Part shown: one piece after another, positions 18,575 to 27,900 of the stretch | Numbering within the stretch: position 1 is the first letter of the stretch | How the letters are laid out: each line of letters starts with the position of its first letter | IMG/VR virus record: IMGVR_UViG_3300022935_000048 | Span: 1 to 41,541 of that record | Direction: 5' to 3' (one strand) | Length of the DNA: 41,541 bases | Origin: a virus | Position numbers and translations under genes: made by a program | The notes under the pieces: generated by a model | What the model was told of the DNA's origin: nothing | The model's input: only the letters and a program-made list of their open reading frames with translations | Databases searched by the model: none

Positions 18575-21500
18575 TTATCCTAAACTCAATACAATTTCAA
18601 ACGCAAGTTCTTCAGCTTCTGCTCTACTAATACCACTCGAAGTACCTGCAACAGACACCCAGTTAGCACCGTCGTAAATTTCTGTACGCTGAGCATCTGT
18701 GTTCCAGCGCATTTGACCTGTTTCAGTGTATGCAAGCGGGGGTCTATTTGCGTTGCCGCCGACCGGTATAACCATACCGTATGTTCCGTCAAACTTAACA
18801 TAACCATTATCTGTTTCTTCAAAAACAGTAACAGCGTTTGACACTGTGTTAGAAATAGTGTTATTTTTAATAGAAATGTTATCAATTTTAACACTACCTG
18901 TACCGTTTGCAGACAATACTAAATCAGTATTTGCTGTTACTGTACTTATCACATTACCGTCAACCTGAATGTCATCTACGGTTATTTTTAGAGCATTTAA
19001 CCTAGTTGAATCTATATCAACTGTTAAGTTTCCGTCGTTGTAAAATCTAATAACATTGTCATTAGCACCTTCAGTAAGCTCTGCTGTTACTCTAGTATTG
19101 CCATCTAAATCTTCAACGCCTTTAAGATTAATCCAATTAGTTCCGTTATATCCTTCAAAACGGTTTAACTCACTATTATAACGTATTTGTCCTGCTACTG
19201 CTGTTGGGCGTTCTGCTGTTGTTCCTATTGGCAACCTTAGTGAACCTGTAGCATCAATAATTGTTAATCCTGAACTAGGAGCAAGAGTCATATCTCCACT
19301 AGTACTAATTGTAGCATCATTAATATCAAATGTGTCAATTATAATGCTACCTGTACCACTAGCACGTAATTCTAAATCTGAATTACTTGTGGTTGTAGTA
19401 ATAAAATTATCGTCTACAAGTATATCACCTGTATAAAAAGTATTTGCTTGTATTTGTCCCGTACTTACGATATCACCAACTGTTAGTGTTCCATTAACAG
19501 TTAAATTTCCGTTAATGTCAACATCATTATTTGGTATAACTACTTGACCTGCACCATTGGCACGTAATTCTAAATCTGAATTTGATAGTGTAGTTTCTAA
19601 TACATTGCCTGCAATTTGTATATTTTCAAACTGTACTGCTCCAGCAATAGTAATATTTCCATCAACATCTAATGCTCCAGTTAAATTATAGTCGCCTGTT
19701 TGTGTAACATTACCTGTTTGTGTAACATTACCAACAATATTAGTTCCTTTAAGAGTTGTAGTTCCATTAACTGTTAAATCTTGTTCGATAGTAACATCAT
19801 TACTTGGAATATAAACTTCACCTGTACCACTAGCACGTAGTTCTAAGTTGCTATTACTTGTAGTTGTAGTAATAAAGTTATCATCAATTAAAATGTCACC
19901 AGTGCTAAATCTGTTAGCAGTAATTGTGCCTGCTGAATTAATATCGCCTACAGTAATTGTGCCGTCAACATATAAATCATTTGTAATATGAACATCATTA
20001 TTTGGAACAAGCACTTCGCCTGTTCCTGCTGCACGTAATTCTAAGTCACTGTTTGATTCTGTTGTAGTAACAACATTATTTGTAATGTTTACATTTTCAA
20101 ACTGTGCAACACTTGAAACGGTTACAGTACCAGTAACATCATAGTTACCTGTTAAATTAATATTACCTGTTTGTGTAGTACTTCCGGCGTGTGTTACAGT
20201 ACCAGTAATTGTAGTATTTTGTAAATCAGTTACACCACTAACTGTTAAATCATTATCAATTTGTACATTGTTAGTTGGAACATATATTTCACCAGTTCCA
20301 CTAGCACGTAGCTCTAAGTTTGAATTTGAAGAAGTTGTAGTGATAAAATTGTCGTCAATTAGAATATCACCAGTAGTAAACGTATTAGCAGTAACAGTAC
20401 CTGCACTATTAATATTGCCTACAGTAATTGTACCATCAACTGATAAATCATTTACAATATGTAAATTATTGTTTGGAATTAATATGTCGCCGGTGCCACT
20501 AGCACGTAATTCTAAATCTGTATTAGAAGTAGTTGTAGTAATAACGTTATCATCAATTAAAATTTCTTCAAATTGAGCAATGCTTGAAACGGTTAATGTT
20601 CCACCAACAGTAACATTAGCAGTAATTGTATAATCACCTGTTTGTGTAATATCACCTGTAATGCTAACATTACCAGTTAGTGTAGTATCACCTAGAGTTG
20701 CGTCTCCATTAACTACTAAATCATTAGTAATTCTAACATCGTTATTTGGAATTAATATTTCACCAGTGCCACTTGCTCTTAACTCTAAATCTGAATTACT
20801 ATTTGTAGTAGCAATAAAGTTATCTTCAATTAGTATATTACCGTTGCTAATTTCGCCAGCAATATCAAAGTTGCCAGTTTGTACAACATTTCCTGTATGT
20901 GTAATTGTTCCTGTAATTGTAGTATTTTGTAAATCAGTTGCACCACTTACAGTTAGTGCTTGACTAAATGTAACATTATTAGTTGGAACAATTATACTTC
21001 CACTACCACTAGCACGTAAGTCTAAATTACTGTTTGAAAGTGTTGTTTCAACTGTGTTACCATTTATCTGAATGTCGCCATTTGTCCAACTACCAGCAAT
21101 TATATAATTACCTGTTTGTGTAGTATCACCAGTATGTGTGATTGTGCCTGTTACAGTTGTATCTTGTAAATCAGTTGCTCCACTAACAGTTAAGTTGTTA
21201 TCAATTTGTACGTTATTGTTTGGAACAAGTATTTCGCCAGTACCACTTGCTCTTAGTTCTAAGTTTGAGTTACTAGCAGTTGTAGTAATAAAATTATCTT
21301 CAATGTAAATGTCACCGTTAGTCCATTCGCCTAACAATGTAACATTACCTGTTTGCGTAGTATTTCCAACGTGTGTTAGTGTTCCAGTAATCGAAGTACC
21401 TTGTAGGCTTGTGTTGCCTTGTACAGTTAAATCTTGTGAAAGTATAACATCATTACTTGGAACTAGTATATCACCTGTTCCGTTAGCTCTTAGTTCTAAA

Positions 21501-24500
21501 TCTGCATTTGAAGCAGTTGCTTCAACAGTTGTGCCACTAATTTGTACATCGCCAATATTAGCATCATTTGATGTAACATTTGCTGCTACTGTTAAATTAT
21601 TAGCACTAATATCTCCAGTAACATTTAAGTCATTTGTAATGTTTACATCATTATTAGGAATAACAATGTTACCTGTGCCAGCAGCACGTAAATCTAAATC
21701 TGCATTTGAAGTAGTCGTAGTAATAACATTACCATCAATTAGTATTTCTTCAAATTGTGCATCTGCACCAACAGTTAGATTTTGTCCAACTGACATATCT
21801 TCGGTTAGTGAATAATTACCAGTTTGGTTAAAGTCACCTACTAGTGTAAGTGTTCCTGAAATATTTGTATTTGCAAGTGTAGCAGTTCCGTCAACAGTTA
21901 AGTTGTTATCAATTTGTACATCGTTTGAAGGAATGTAAATATTGCCGGTACCGTTTGTACGCAATTCTAAATTAGCATTTGATTCTGTACTTTCAATAAA
22001 GTTGTCACGAATTCTTATTCCATCAACATTAATTTGATTGACAAATAAGTTGCTCCAAGTTTTAGTCTCAGTACCTAAACTCCAAGTACTATCTTGTCTT
22101 GGAATAATATCACTATCAATACCTGCAACAATTTGAATTGTATCAGTATCTTCGTCACCAATTGTAATATTACCGCCAATTGTAACATTACCTGTAACAT
22201 CTAAATTACCAGTAACGTTAACATTGTCTTGTAAATTAATTTGTCCACTTGCTGCGGTAAAGTTTGCATTTTGTGTTAGTGTTTGAATAGTGTTGCCACT
22301 AATTCTCCAGTCACCTGTTTCAATTTTAGTACCGTCGACAAATGTAGTATCGCCGCCTGTAGTAAATGTAACACCGCCAGTTGTATTGATAATAAAGTCG
22401 CTAACACTAAATGAAGCAGCACCAGTTTCTTGATTAACGTAGAATAAATCACCTACTCTAAAGTCGCCTTTGTGGTCAACTGAGTTATAACGAATTTGTG
22501 CATTATTATTTTCAACAACTTCGTTTGCTTGTATTACAGTATTTGCATCGTTTGTAACTTCTTTACCGTTACCAATGTAAGCAAGGTTGTGTCCAATAGC
22601 ATACATTAATACACCCGGGCCGTCACCTACTAAGCCATAGTTACCGTAAACTGAAGCAGATCCAATTAAACGTATTTCAGCACCAAAGTCTCTTATATCA
22701 ACATTTTCAATAGTTGTTGCTGTTGCTCCGCCACTACTAACAATGCTTATTGGTGTCCAGTCAAAATCTAATAGATCTTCATCTTTACCGTTAATAATAA
22801 GCGTGTCGCCTTCAACATCATTAATTGCTTTTGCATAAACTGTTGAATTGTCTGTTGATGTAAATGTAACAGTTTCGCCTGCGCCAAATGTACCAGTAAT
22901 TCCACTTAATCTAATTCGTGTTTTACCTTCCATTCCCAAACCGTGTCCGCGGTCAAATGCATAAATTGAACGATTTGCAAAATATGTAAATGAGTTTAGC
23001 CATTCTACTCTAACACCGTTTGTACAAGTAATGGTATCTACACCTGGTGTAATAAATGTTGCTGAATGGAACAACATGCTTGCTTCTTTAGAATTAGGCG
23101 TTGCGTATGCACCATCAATATAAGCACCCTTACCAGCATCGCCTGCGTTAAAGCCTCTTGGATCTTCTGCTGTAGTTGTGCTACCTTTTGTAATTACTGT
23201 TATGTTCTTAATGTACGGTGAGCGACTAGTTACTTCAAAATCTGCTGCAAAACGGAAAGCATATCCGTTGTCTGGGAATACTCTATTATATGCTAAGCCA
23301 TCTCCGCCAACACAACTAAATGTAATGTTGCTTATAAAAACATCATTGCCAATAGTTGCTGTACCGCTTGCGCTGTGTGTTAGAACTAGTACACCTGTAG
23401 TATGTGTATATGTTGCTCCAGTTATATTGTAACTAATGCCGCCAATAGTAATAGTTCCGCCACTAACGTAAGTGTGAGAAAAACTACCATCAGCATAGTT
23501 CGGAATGTTAACTGTTGTTGATCCTGCTGACGCTGCTGTAACTTCATAATATCTACCGCCACTGTAGAAATCTGCAACGGTGATGTCTTCTATTGTAGTT
23601 TCACCGTTTAGTAAAAATGCATCGTTATATTCAGTAGCAGTTGTAGGGACAATCTTAACTGAGCGTAGTCCTTGTCCTTTTACTGTTACACCAGCCGGAA
23701 CAGTTAGAGGAAAAATTTCAGTATATACACCTGGATAAATGTGAACAGTATCGCCAGCTCCTGCAACACTTAATGCTTTTTGTAAACTAGCAAACGGATC
23801 TTGTTGGTGTGTACCAGTATGTAAATCATCGCCGTTTTCTGCAACATAATAAATGTTGCCTTGGCGTAGTGTTAAGTTAATACCATCAACAATAATAGTG
23901 CCTGTGTTGATGCCATTAGTTATAATACTGTCAACCCAAACATCTGCCCAACGTTTTGCATCTATGTTAACTTGTACAATATTATAAGTGCCGTCAAGTA
24001 TACTAGGTGCTGATATTGCTGCTGTTTGAGGTTGAGTTCCGCTCCAGTTTCCTGTTCTTGTAACTTTATGTAAAGTTCCTGATGTTCCTTCTAGTGCAAA
24101 TAGATATGTATAATTTAAAGGTTTTTCTAAAACATCATCAATCCATGCTGTACTATCTGTTGAAGGTATACTTACGGTTCCAACTCCATTAGAAACTGTT
24201 AAAGTAATATCTCCTAATGAAAAATCAATGTTGCTTTGGTATTGTCTTCCACCTTCGCCTAGTCTATAAGTATCATCTGCATCTGGAATAATGTTTGAAG
24301 CAATATCTGCATTAAATGTAATATTGTCTGTATTTGCATCTCCTAAAACAATATTTCCATCTGCTGTGATATTTCCTGTTGCATGTATGTTTCCGTCTAC
24401 TTCCATATTACCGTAGACATGTACTTCGCCTGTTCCGTTAGGACGAAGTTCTAAATTTGAATTCGATGTATTTGTACTAATAACGTTGCCTTCAATGTCA

Positions 24501-24814
24501 ATATCGTCGACACGCAATTTATTGTTGTAAACAACATTATCTAAAGTACCTAAGTGTAAATATTGATCGTCACTCCATATAGTATTACCTTGTACATTGA
24601 TGTTTCCAATGTCTGCTCTGTTTGTTACTATAAGATTTGTTGTACGAGTTGTACCGTTGACGTCTAATTCGTATTGAGGCGTTGCGCTTTTAATACCGAT
24701 ACGCTGATTATTAACATCTAGATAAAGTAAGTCTGTCTCAAACGCCAGATCTATCCCATTACGGATAAGATTTGACTTTAAGAGCGGACCACTTATACGA
24801 CCAAGTGCGCTCAT
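18575..24814 (-). CDS. Giant tail fibre with beta-helix and ~14 short repeats, 2079 aa
   Basis: The first 30 residues (MSALGRISGPLLKSNLIRNG) match the 1964-aa paralogue and probably anchor the fibre to the virion. Residues about 50-200 hold fibre beta-structure. A pectate-lyase-like beta-helix starts at YYVAENGDDLHTGT (about 318), with HIYPGVYTEIFPLTVPAGVTV, and continues to RVGDLFYVNQETG (about 795). About fourteen units of the type DDNFITTTxSNSxLELRASGTGEI-x-PNNDV....L.V.G...L..T..TG...H.G...QTGN fill most of the rest. Two short motifs, RYNSELNRFEGYNGTNW and RWNTDAQRTEIYDGANW, lie near the C-terminus. A CATAAATA promoter lies 135 nt upstream, with a structured leader. An AGGAG site precedes the ATG. 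It is likely a trimeric fibre. No catalytic residues were identified. Confidence 0.85.
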   Translation of the reverse strand: MSALGRISGPLLKSNLIRNGIDLAFETDLLYLDVNNQRIGIKSATPQYELDVNGTTRTTNLIVTNRADIGNINVQGNTIWSDDQYLHLGTLDNVVYNNKLRVDDIDIEGNVISTNTSNSNLELRPNGTGEVHVYGNMEVDGNIHATGNITADGNIVLGDANTDNITFNADIASNIIPDADDTYRLGEGGRQYQSNIDFSLGDITLTVSNGVGTVSIPSTDSTAWIDDVLEKPLNYTYLFALEGTSGTLHKVTRTGNWSGTQPQTAAISAPSILDGTYNIVQVNIDAKRWADVWVDSIITNGINTGTIIVDGINLTLRQGNIYYVAENGDDLHTGTHQQDPFASLQKALSVAGAGDTVHIYPGVYTEIFPLTVPAGVTVKGQGLRSVKIVPTTATEYNDAFLLNGETTIEDITVADFYSGGRYYEVTAASAGSTTVNIPNYADGSFSHTYVSGGTITIGGISYNITGATYTHTTGVLVLTHSASGTATIGNDVFISNITFSCVGGDGLAYNRVFPDNGYAFRFAADFEVTSRSPYIKNITVITKGSTTTAEDPRGFNAGDAGKGAYIDGAYATPNSKEASMLFHSATFITPGVDTITCTNGVRVEWLNSFTYFANRSIYAFDRGHGLGMEGKTRIRLSGITGTFGAGETVTFTSTDNSTVYAKAINDVEGDTLIINGKDEDLLDFDWTPISIVSSGGATATTIENVDIRDFGAEIRLIGSASVYGNYGLVGDGPGVLMYAIGHNLAYIGNGKEVTNDANTVIQANEVVENNNAQIRYNSVDHKGDFRVGDLFYVNQETGAASFSVSDFIINTTGGVTFTTGGDTTFVDGTKIETGDWRISGNTIQTLTQNANFTAASGQINLQDNVNVTGNLDVTGNVTIGGNITIGDEDTDTIQIVAGIDSDIIPRQDSTWSLGTETKTWSNLFVNQINVDGIRIRDNFIESTESNANLELRTNGTGNIYIPSNDVQIDNNLTVDGTATLANTNISGTLTLVGDFNQTGNYSLTEDMSVGQNLTVGADAQFEEILIDGNVITTTTSNADLDLRAAGTGNIVIPNNDVNITNDLNVTGDISANNLTVAANVTSNDANIGDVQISGTTVEATASNADLELRANGTGDILVPSNDVILSQDLTVQGNTSLQGTSITGTLTHVGNTTQTGNVTLLGEWTNGDIYIEDNFITTTASNSNLELRASGTGEILVPNNNVQIDNNLTVSGATDLQDTTVTGTITHTGDTTQTGNYIIAGSWTNGDIQINGNTVETTLSNSNLDLRASGSGSIIVPTNNVTFSQALTVSGATDLQNTTITGTITHTGNVVQTGNFDIAGEISNGNILIEDNFIATTNSNSDLELRASGTGEILIPNNDVRITNDLVVNGDATLGDTTLTGNVSITGDITQTGDYTITANVTVGGTLTVSSIAQFEEILIDDNVITTTTSNTDLELRASGTGDILIPNNNLHIVNDLSVDGTITVGNINSAGTVTANTFTTGDILIDDNFITTTSSNSNLELRASGTGEIYVPTNNVQIDNDLTVSGVTDLQNTTITGTVTHAGSTTQTGNINLTGNYDVTGTVTVSSVAQFENVNITNNVVTTTESNSDLELRAAGTGEVLVPNNDVHITNDLYVDGTITVGDINSAGTITANRFSTGDILIDDNFITTTTSNSNLELRASGTGEVYIPSNDVTIEQDLTVNGTTTLKGTNIVGNVTQTGNVTQTGDYNLTGALDVDGNITIAGAVQFENIQIAGNVLETTLSNSDLELRANGAGQVVIPNNDVDINGNLTVNGTLTVGDIVSTGQIQANTFYTGDILVDDNFITTTTSNSDLELRASGTGSIIIDTFDINDATISTSGDMTLAPSSGLTIIDATGSLRLPIGTTAERPTAVAGQIRYNSELNRFEGYNGTNWINLKGVEDLDGNTRVTAELTEGANDNVIRFYNDGNLTVDIDSTRLNALKITVDDIQVDGNVISTVTANTDLVLSANGTGSVKIDNISIKNNTISNTVSNAVTVFEETDNGYVKFDGTYGMVIPVGGNANRPPLAYTETGQMRWNTDAQRTEIYDGANWVSVAGTSSGISRAEAEELAFEIVLSLG
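18830..21985 (-). repeat. Tandem fibre repeats of the 2079-aa protein
   Basis: Thirteen close copies of SN(S/A)(N/D)LELRA(S/N/A)GTG are spaced about 70-90 residues apart, each with a companion strand-turn-strand block; one further copy lies near residue 120. The DNA keeps near-identical stretches (variants of ACTAGCACGTAGTTCTAA on the plus strand), so recombination between units is feasible. Confidence 0.85.
19767..19846 (-). repeat. 80-nt exact repeat shared with 26329-26408
   Basis: Eighty consecutive bases here are identical to 26329-26408 in the paralogous fibre gene, with differing sequence on both sides. They encode the same stretch, from LELRASGTGEVYI to the end of TIEQDLTVN. Identity at synonymous positions points to recent recombination or gene conversion. 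Confidence 0.9.
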
Positions 24815-24948
24815 TCTATCTCCTCAACACGGGGATCCTGTCCCTCTAGCCTAAATTTTCAGCTTTCGCTCTTTGCTGGCTAACCACAGTTTGTTGTGCT
24901 AGGCTTGTTGATATGGTGGTCAACAATGGTCTTGCTTCGCATTAATAG
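24815..24948 (-). promoter_or_regulatory. Structured 5' leader of the 2079-aa fibre gene
   Basis: About 130 nt separate the CATAAATA promoter from the ATG at 24814. On the transcript I see a hairpin TTGTTGA/TCAACAA (24905-24911 with 24920-24926), an AGCCTA/TAGGCT pairing further on, and a GGGA/TCCC hairpin just before the AGGAG ribosome site. A 20-codon frame starts at the ATG at 24942, almost at the predicted transcript start. Other late leaders here are only about 20-50 nt. A role in translation control or mRNA stability is possible. Confidence 0.4.
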
Positions 24949-24956
24949 TATTTATG
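24949..24956 (-). promoter_or_regulatory. T4-type late promoter CATAAATA
   Basis: The minus strand reads CATAAATAC in the gap between the 1964-aa and 2079-aa genes. It should start a transcript covering 24814-12320 (the 2079-, 109-, 135- and 1833-aa genes), since no terminator is visible between them. Confidence 0.72.
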
Positions 24957-24977
24957 TGATTTGAAAATAAACTAGGA

Positions 24978-27900
24978 TTAACCAAAGATTAATGTGTATT
25001 CTAAGAGCAAATCGTCGAACTCCGCTGGAGTAATTGCTGTTGCAATACCCGCTGAAGCTATATATTCAGTACCGTTCCAAGTTTCAAGAACTTGATTTGA
25101 TGTGTTCCATCGTGTATCACCAATTTGCGGATTAGGCTGTCCTAAATTTGCAGGACGTTCTCCTGTTAATCCTGTAGGAACAACTATACCCTTTGAACCA
25201 TTAAATTTAATGTGTCCAAATCCTTTAGTTTTAAGTATTAGATTGTTACCGTTGTCTTTAATAGAATTATCTTTAATAGATATATTACCGAAAGAAGTTT
25301 CTCCTGTGCCATTTGCACTAAGCTCTAAATCTGAATTTGTTACATTTGTTTCTATAGTATTGTTGTCAAACAAAACATCGTCAACTTGTATTCCGTGTAT
25401 AAACAAGCCTTCGCCAGTAACTTCTCCTGCTAAGTTTGTACTATCTAAAGGATTTTCTGCACCATTAACTATAAATCTTATGTTATTTGATGTAGGATCT
25501 GCTGTAACACTAGTTTGTCTATTTGCAGAATATACTCCATTAAATGTTATAGTGCTTGTAGAACCAGTCCCTTCAAAAATATGATCATCAATATTAAATC
25601 TAATATCTCCTATATTACCAGAAGATACTAACACAGAACCTCCTGAGTTGTATATAGTGTCTGATGATCCAAATATTGTAGACGCACTTCCGCCGTCTAG
25701 TATACTGCCGCTAATTGTTGATAACCCGCCATCTAAGAATATGTCTTGTGATTCTACACGCTGAGATGTTAATCCTTTAGGAATTTGTAAAGCAGACGTT
25801 GAATCAATAATTAAATTTTCAGTAGGCGCTAATGTAATATCTCTTACTGTACTATCTATTGGTGATGTTGTTCCGATAGTATTACCAGTAAACTCTATTT
25901 CTTGTAAGTAGACACTACCGGTACCGTTAGTACGTAGTTCTAAATTACTGTTGCTATTTGTAGTAGTAATAACATTATCAAAGAACTGTATATCAGTGCT
26001 TAGTTCTATAGTATCTAAGTCAACATTATCATCTACAGAAATAGAATTAACATTGAAAGTACTTGTTGTTAAGTCTTTATAAACATGAAGATTTTCATTA
26101 AAAATAATTTGTCCTGTGCCAGCAGCACGTAAATCTAAATTGCTGTTAGACAACGTTGTTTCTAGAACATTTCCGTGTATTTTTATATCATCAAATTGAA
26201 ATGCTTGATCGGTAACTAAAGAACTAATATTTAAATTACCAATTAAATTATAATTACCGGTTTGCGTTCTAGTACCTGTAAGGATTAAATCTCCAGTAAT
26301 AGATGCATTATCAATATTTGTGTTACTGTTAACTGTTAAATCTTGTTCGATAGTAACATCATTACTTGGAATATAAACTTCACCTGTACCACTAGCACGT
26401 AGTTCTAAATTTGAATTAGATATCGATGTAGAAATATAGTTTTCATTTATTTCTATATTGCTATCAGTAATGTTAATTTCATCTAACACAAGATCTTGAG
26501 CAACATTAATATCTGTAGTTGTTATACTTGCTGTAAATAAATTATTGTTAACACGTAAATTTGTTCCGTCTATTAATACTTTACCTGTTCCTACTGCACG
26601 TAGATCTAAGTCATTATTATTAACAGTTGTTGTAATAACATTATCACTAATTCTAATATCAGTAAGTTGTACATCTCCTTGGAAATCAACTTGCCCTGTT
26701 ACATCTAAATTACCAACTTGCGTGTATTCTGAAATTGTACTAGTAGGTCTAGTATCGCCAACTTTTTCAATTTGATATGTATAAACGTTGCCATTAATAT
26801 CAACTAATGAACCTCTATTATAAGTATCATTTCCAGATAAGAATGTTGATTGAGTTCCTGTAAATGTGCCTACTGAAACTCCGTTATACAACAATGTATT
26901 GCTATTTGTTCCAATATCAACTACCCAACTTGTTACACCTATATCTACTATAAATCCTGTAAGAACAGTTGTAGTTCCAGAGGTTATATTTGTATCTCCA
27001 GCATGTGTTATTGTACCTGTAACTGTAGTATTTTGTAGATTTGTTGTTCCGCTAACAGTTAAATTATTATCAATTTGTACATTTTCAGGCATATAAACAT
27101 CGCCAGAGCCACTAGCACGTAGTTCTAAATTACTGTTTGAAACATTTGTAGTTACATAGTTGTCTCTTATTTCAATGTTGCCGTCTGTAACATTAATTTC
27201 ATAAAGATTTAAATTATTAGTAACATTAATGTCAACAGCACTAATGTATCTAGTAGACAAGTCGTTATCTACTTGCATGTTATTATTTGGAACTAGTACT
27301 TTACCGGTTCCACTTGCACGTAGTTCTAAATCTGCATTTGAAGTTGTTGTTGTAATAAAGTTATCATCTATAAGAATTTCTTCAAACTGCGCTTGCTGAG
27401 ATACATCAAGTGTTCCGTCAATAAAAAGATTATCTGTAACAGTTAAACTACCGTCTTGTATACTTTTAGCCAAGACGACATTACCATTAATTGTTAATGC
27501 ACCGGTATATTCCATTGTGCCGCCTACAAAAAAGTTATTATTAATAGTAAGAACATTACCTGTATCAATTATAACTTCGCCTGTACCGCTTGCACGTAGT
27601 TCTAAATCACTATTTGAATTTGTAGTAGTAATAAAGTTATCTTCAATTAGTATATTACCGTTACTAATTTCACCTGCAATATCAAAATTACCTGTTTGTT
27701 GGAGATCTCCAACATGTGTTACAGTACCAGTAATTGTAGTACCTTGTAAACTAGTTGCGCCGCTTACAGTTAAGTCTTGAGCAATTTCTACATCGTTGCT
27801 ATCAACATTAATTGTTCCGGTACCAGCTGATTCTAATATTAAATTACCTGAAGTAGTTGTAATAAAATTATCTTCAATATATACGTTGTCAACTGTTAAC

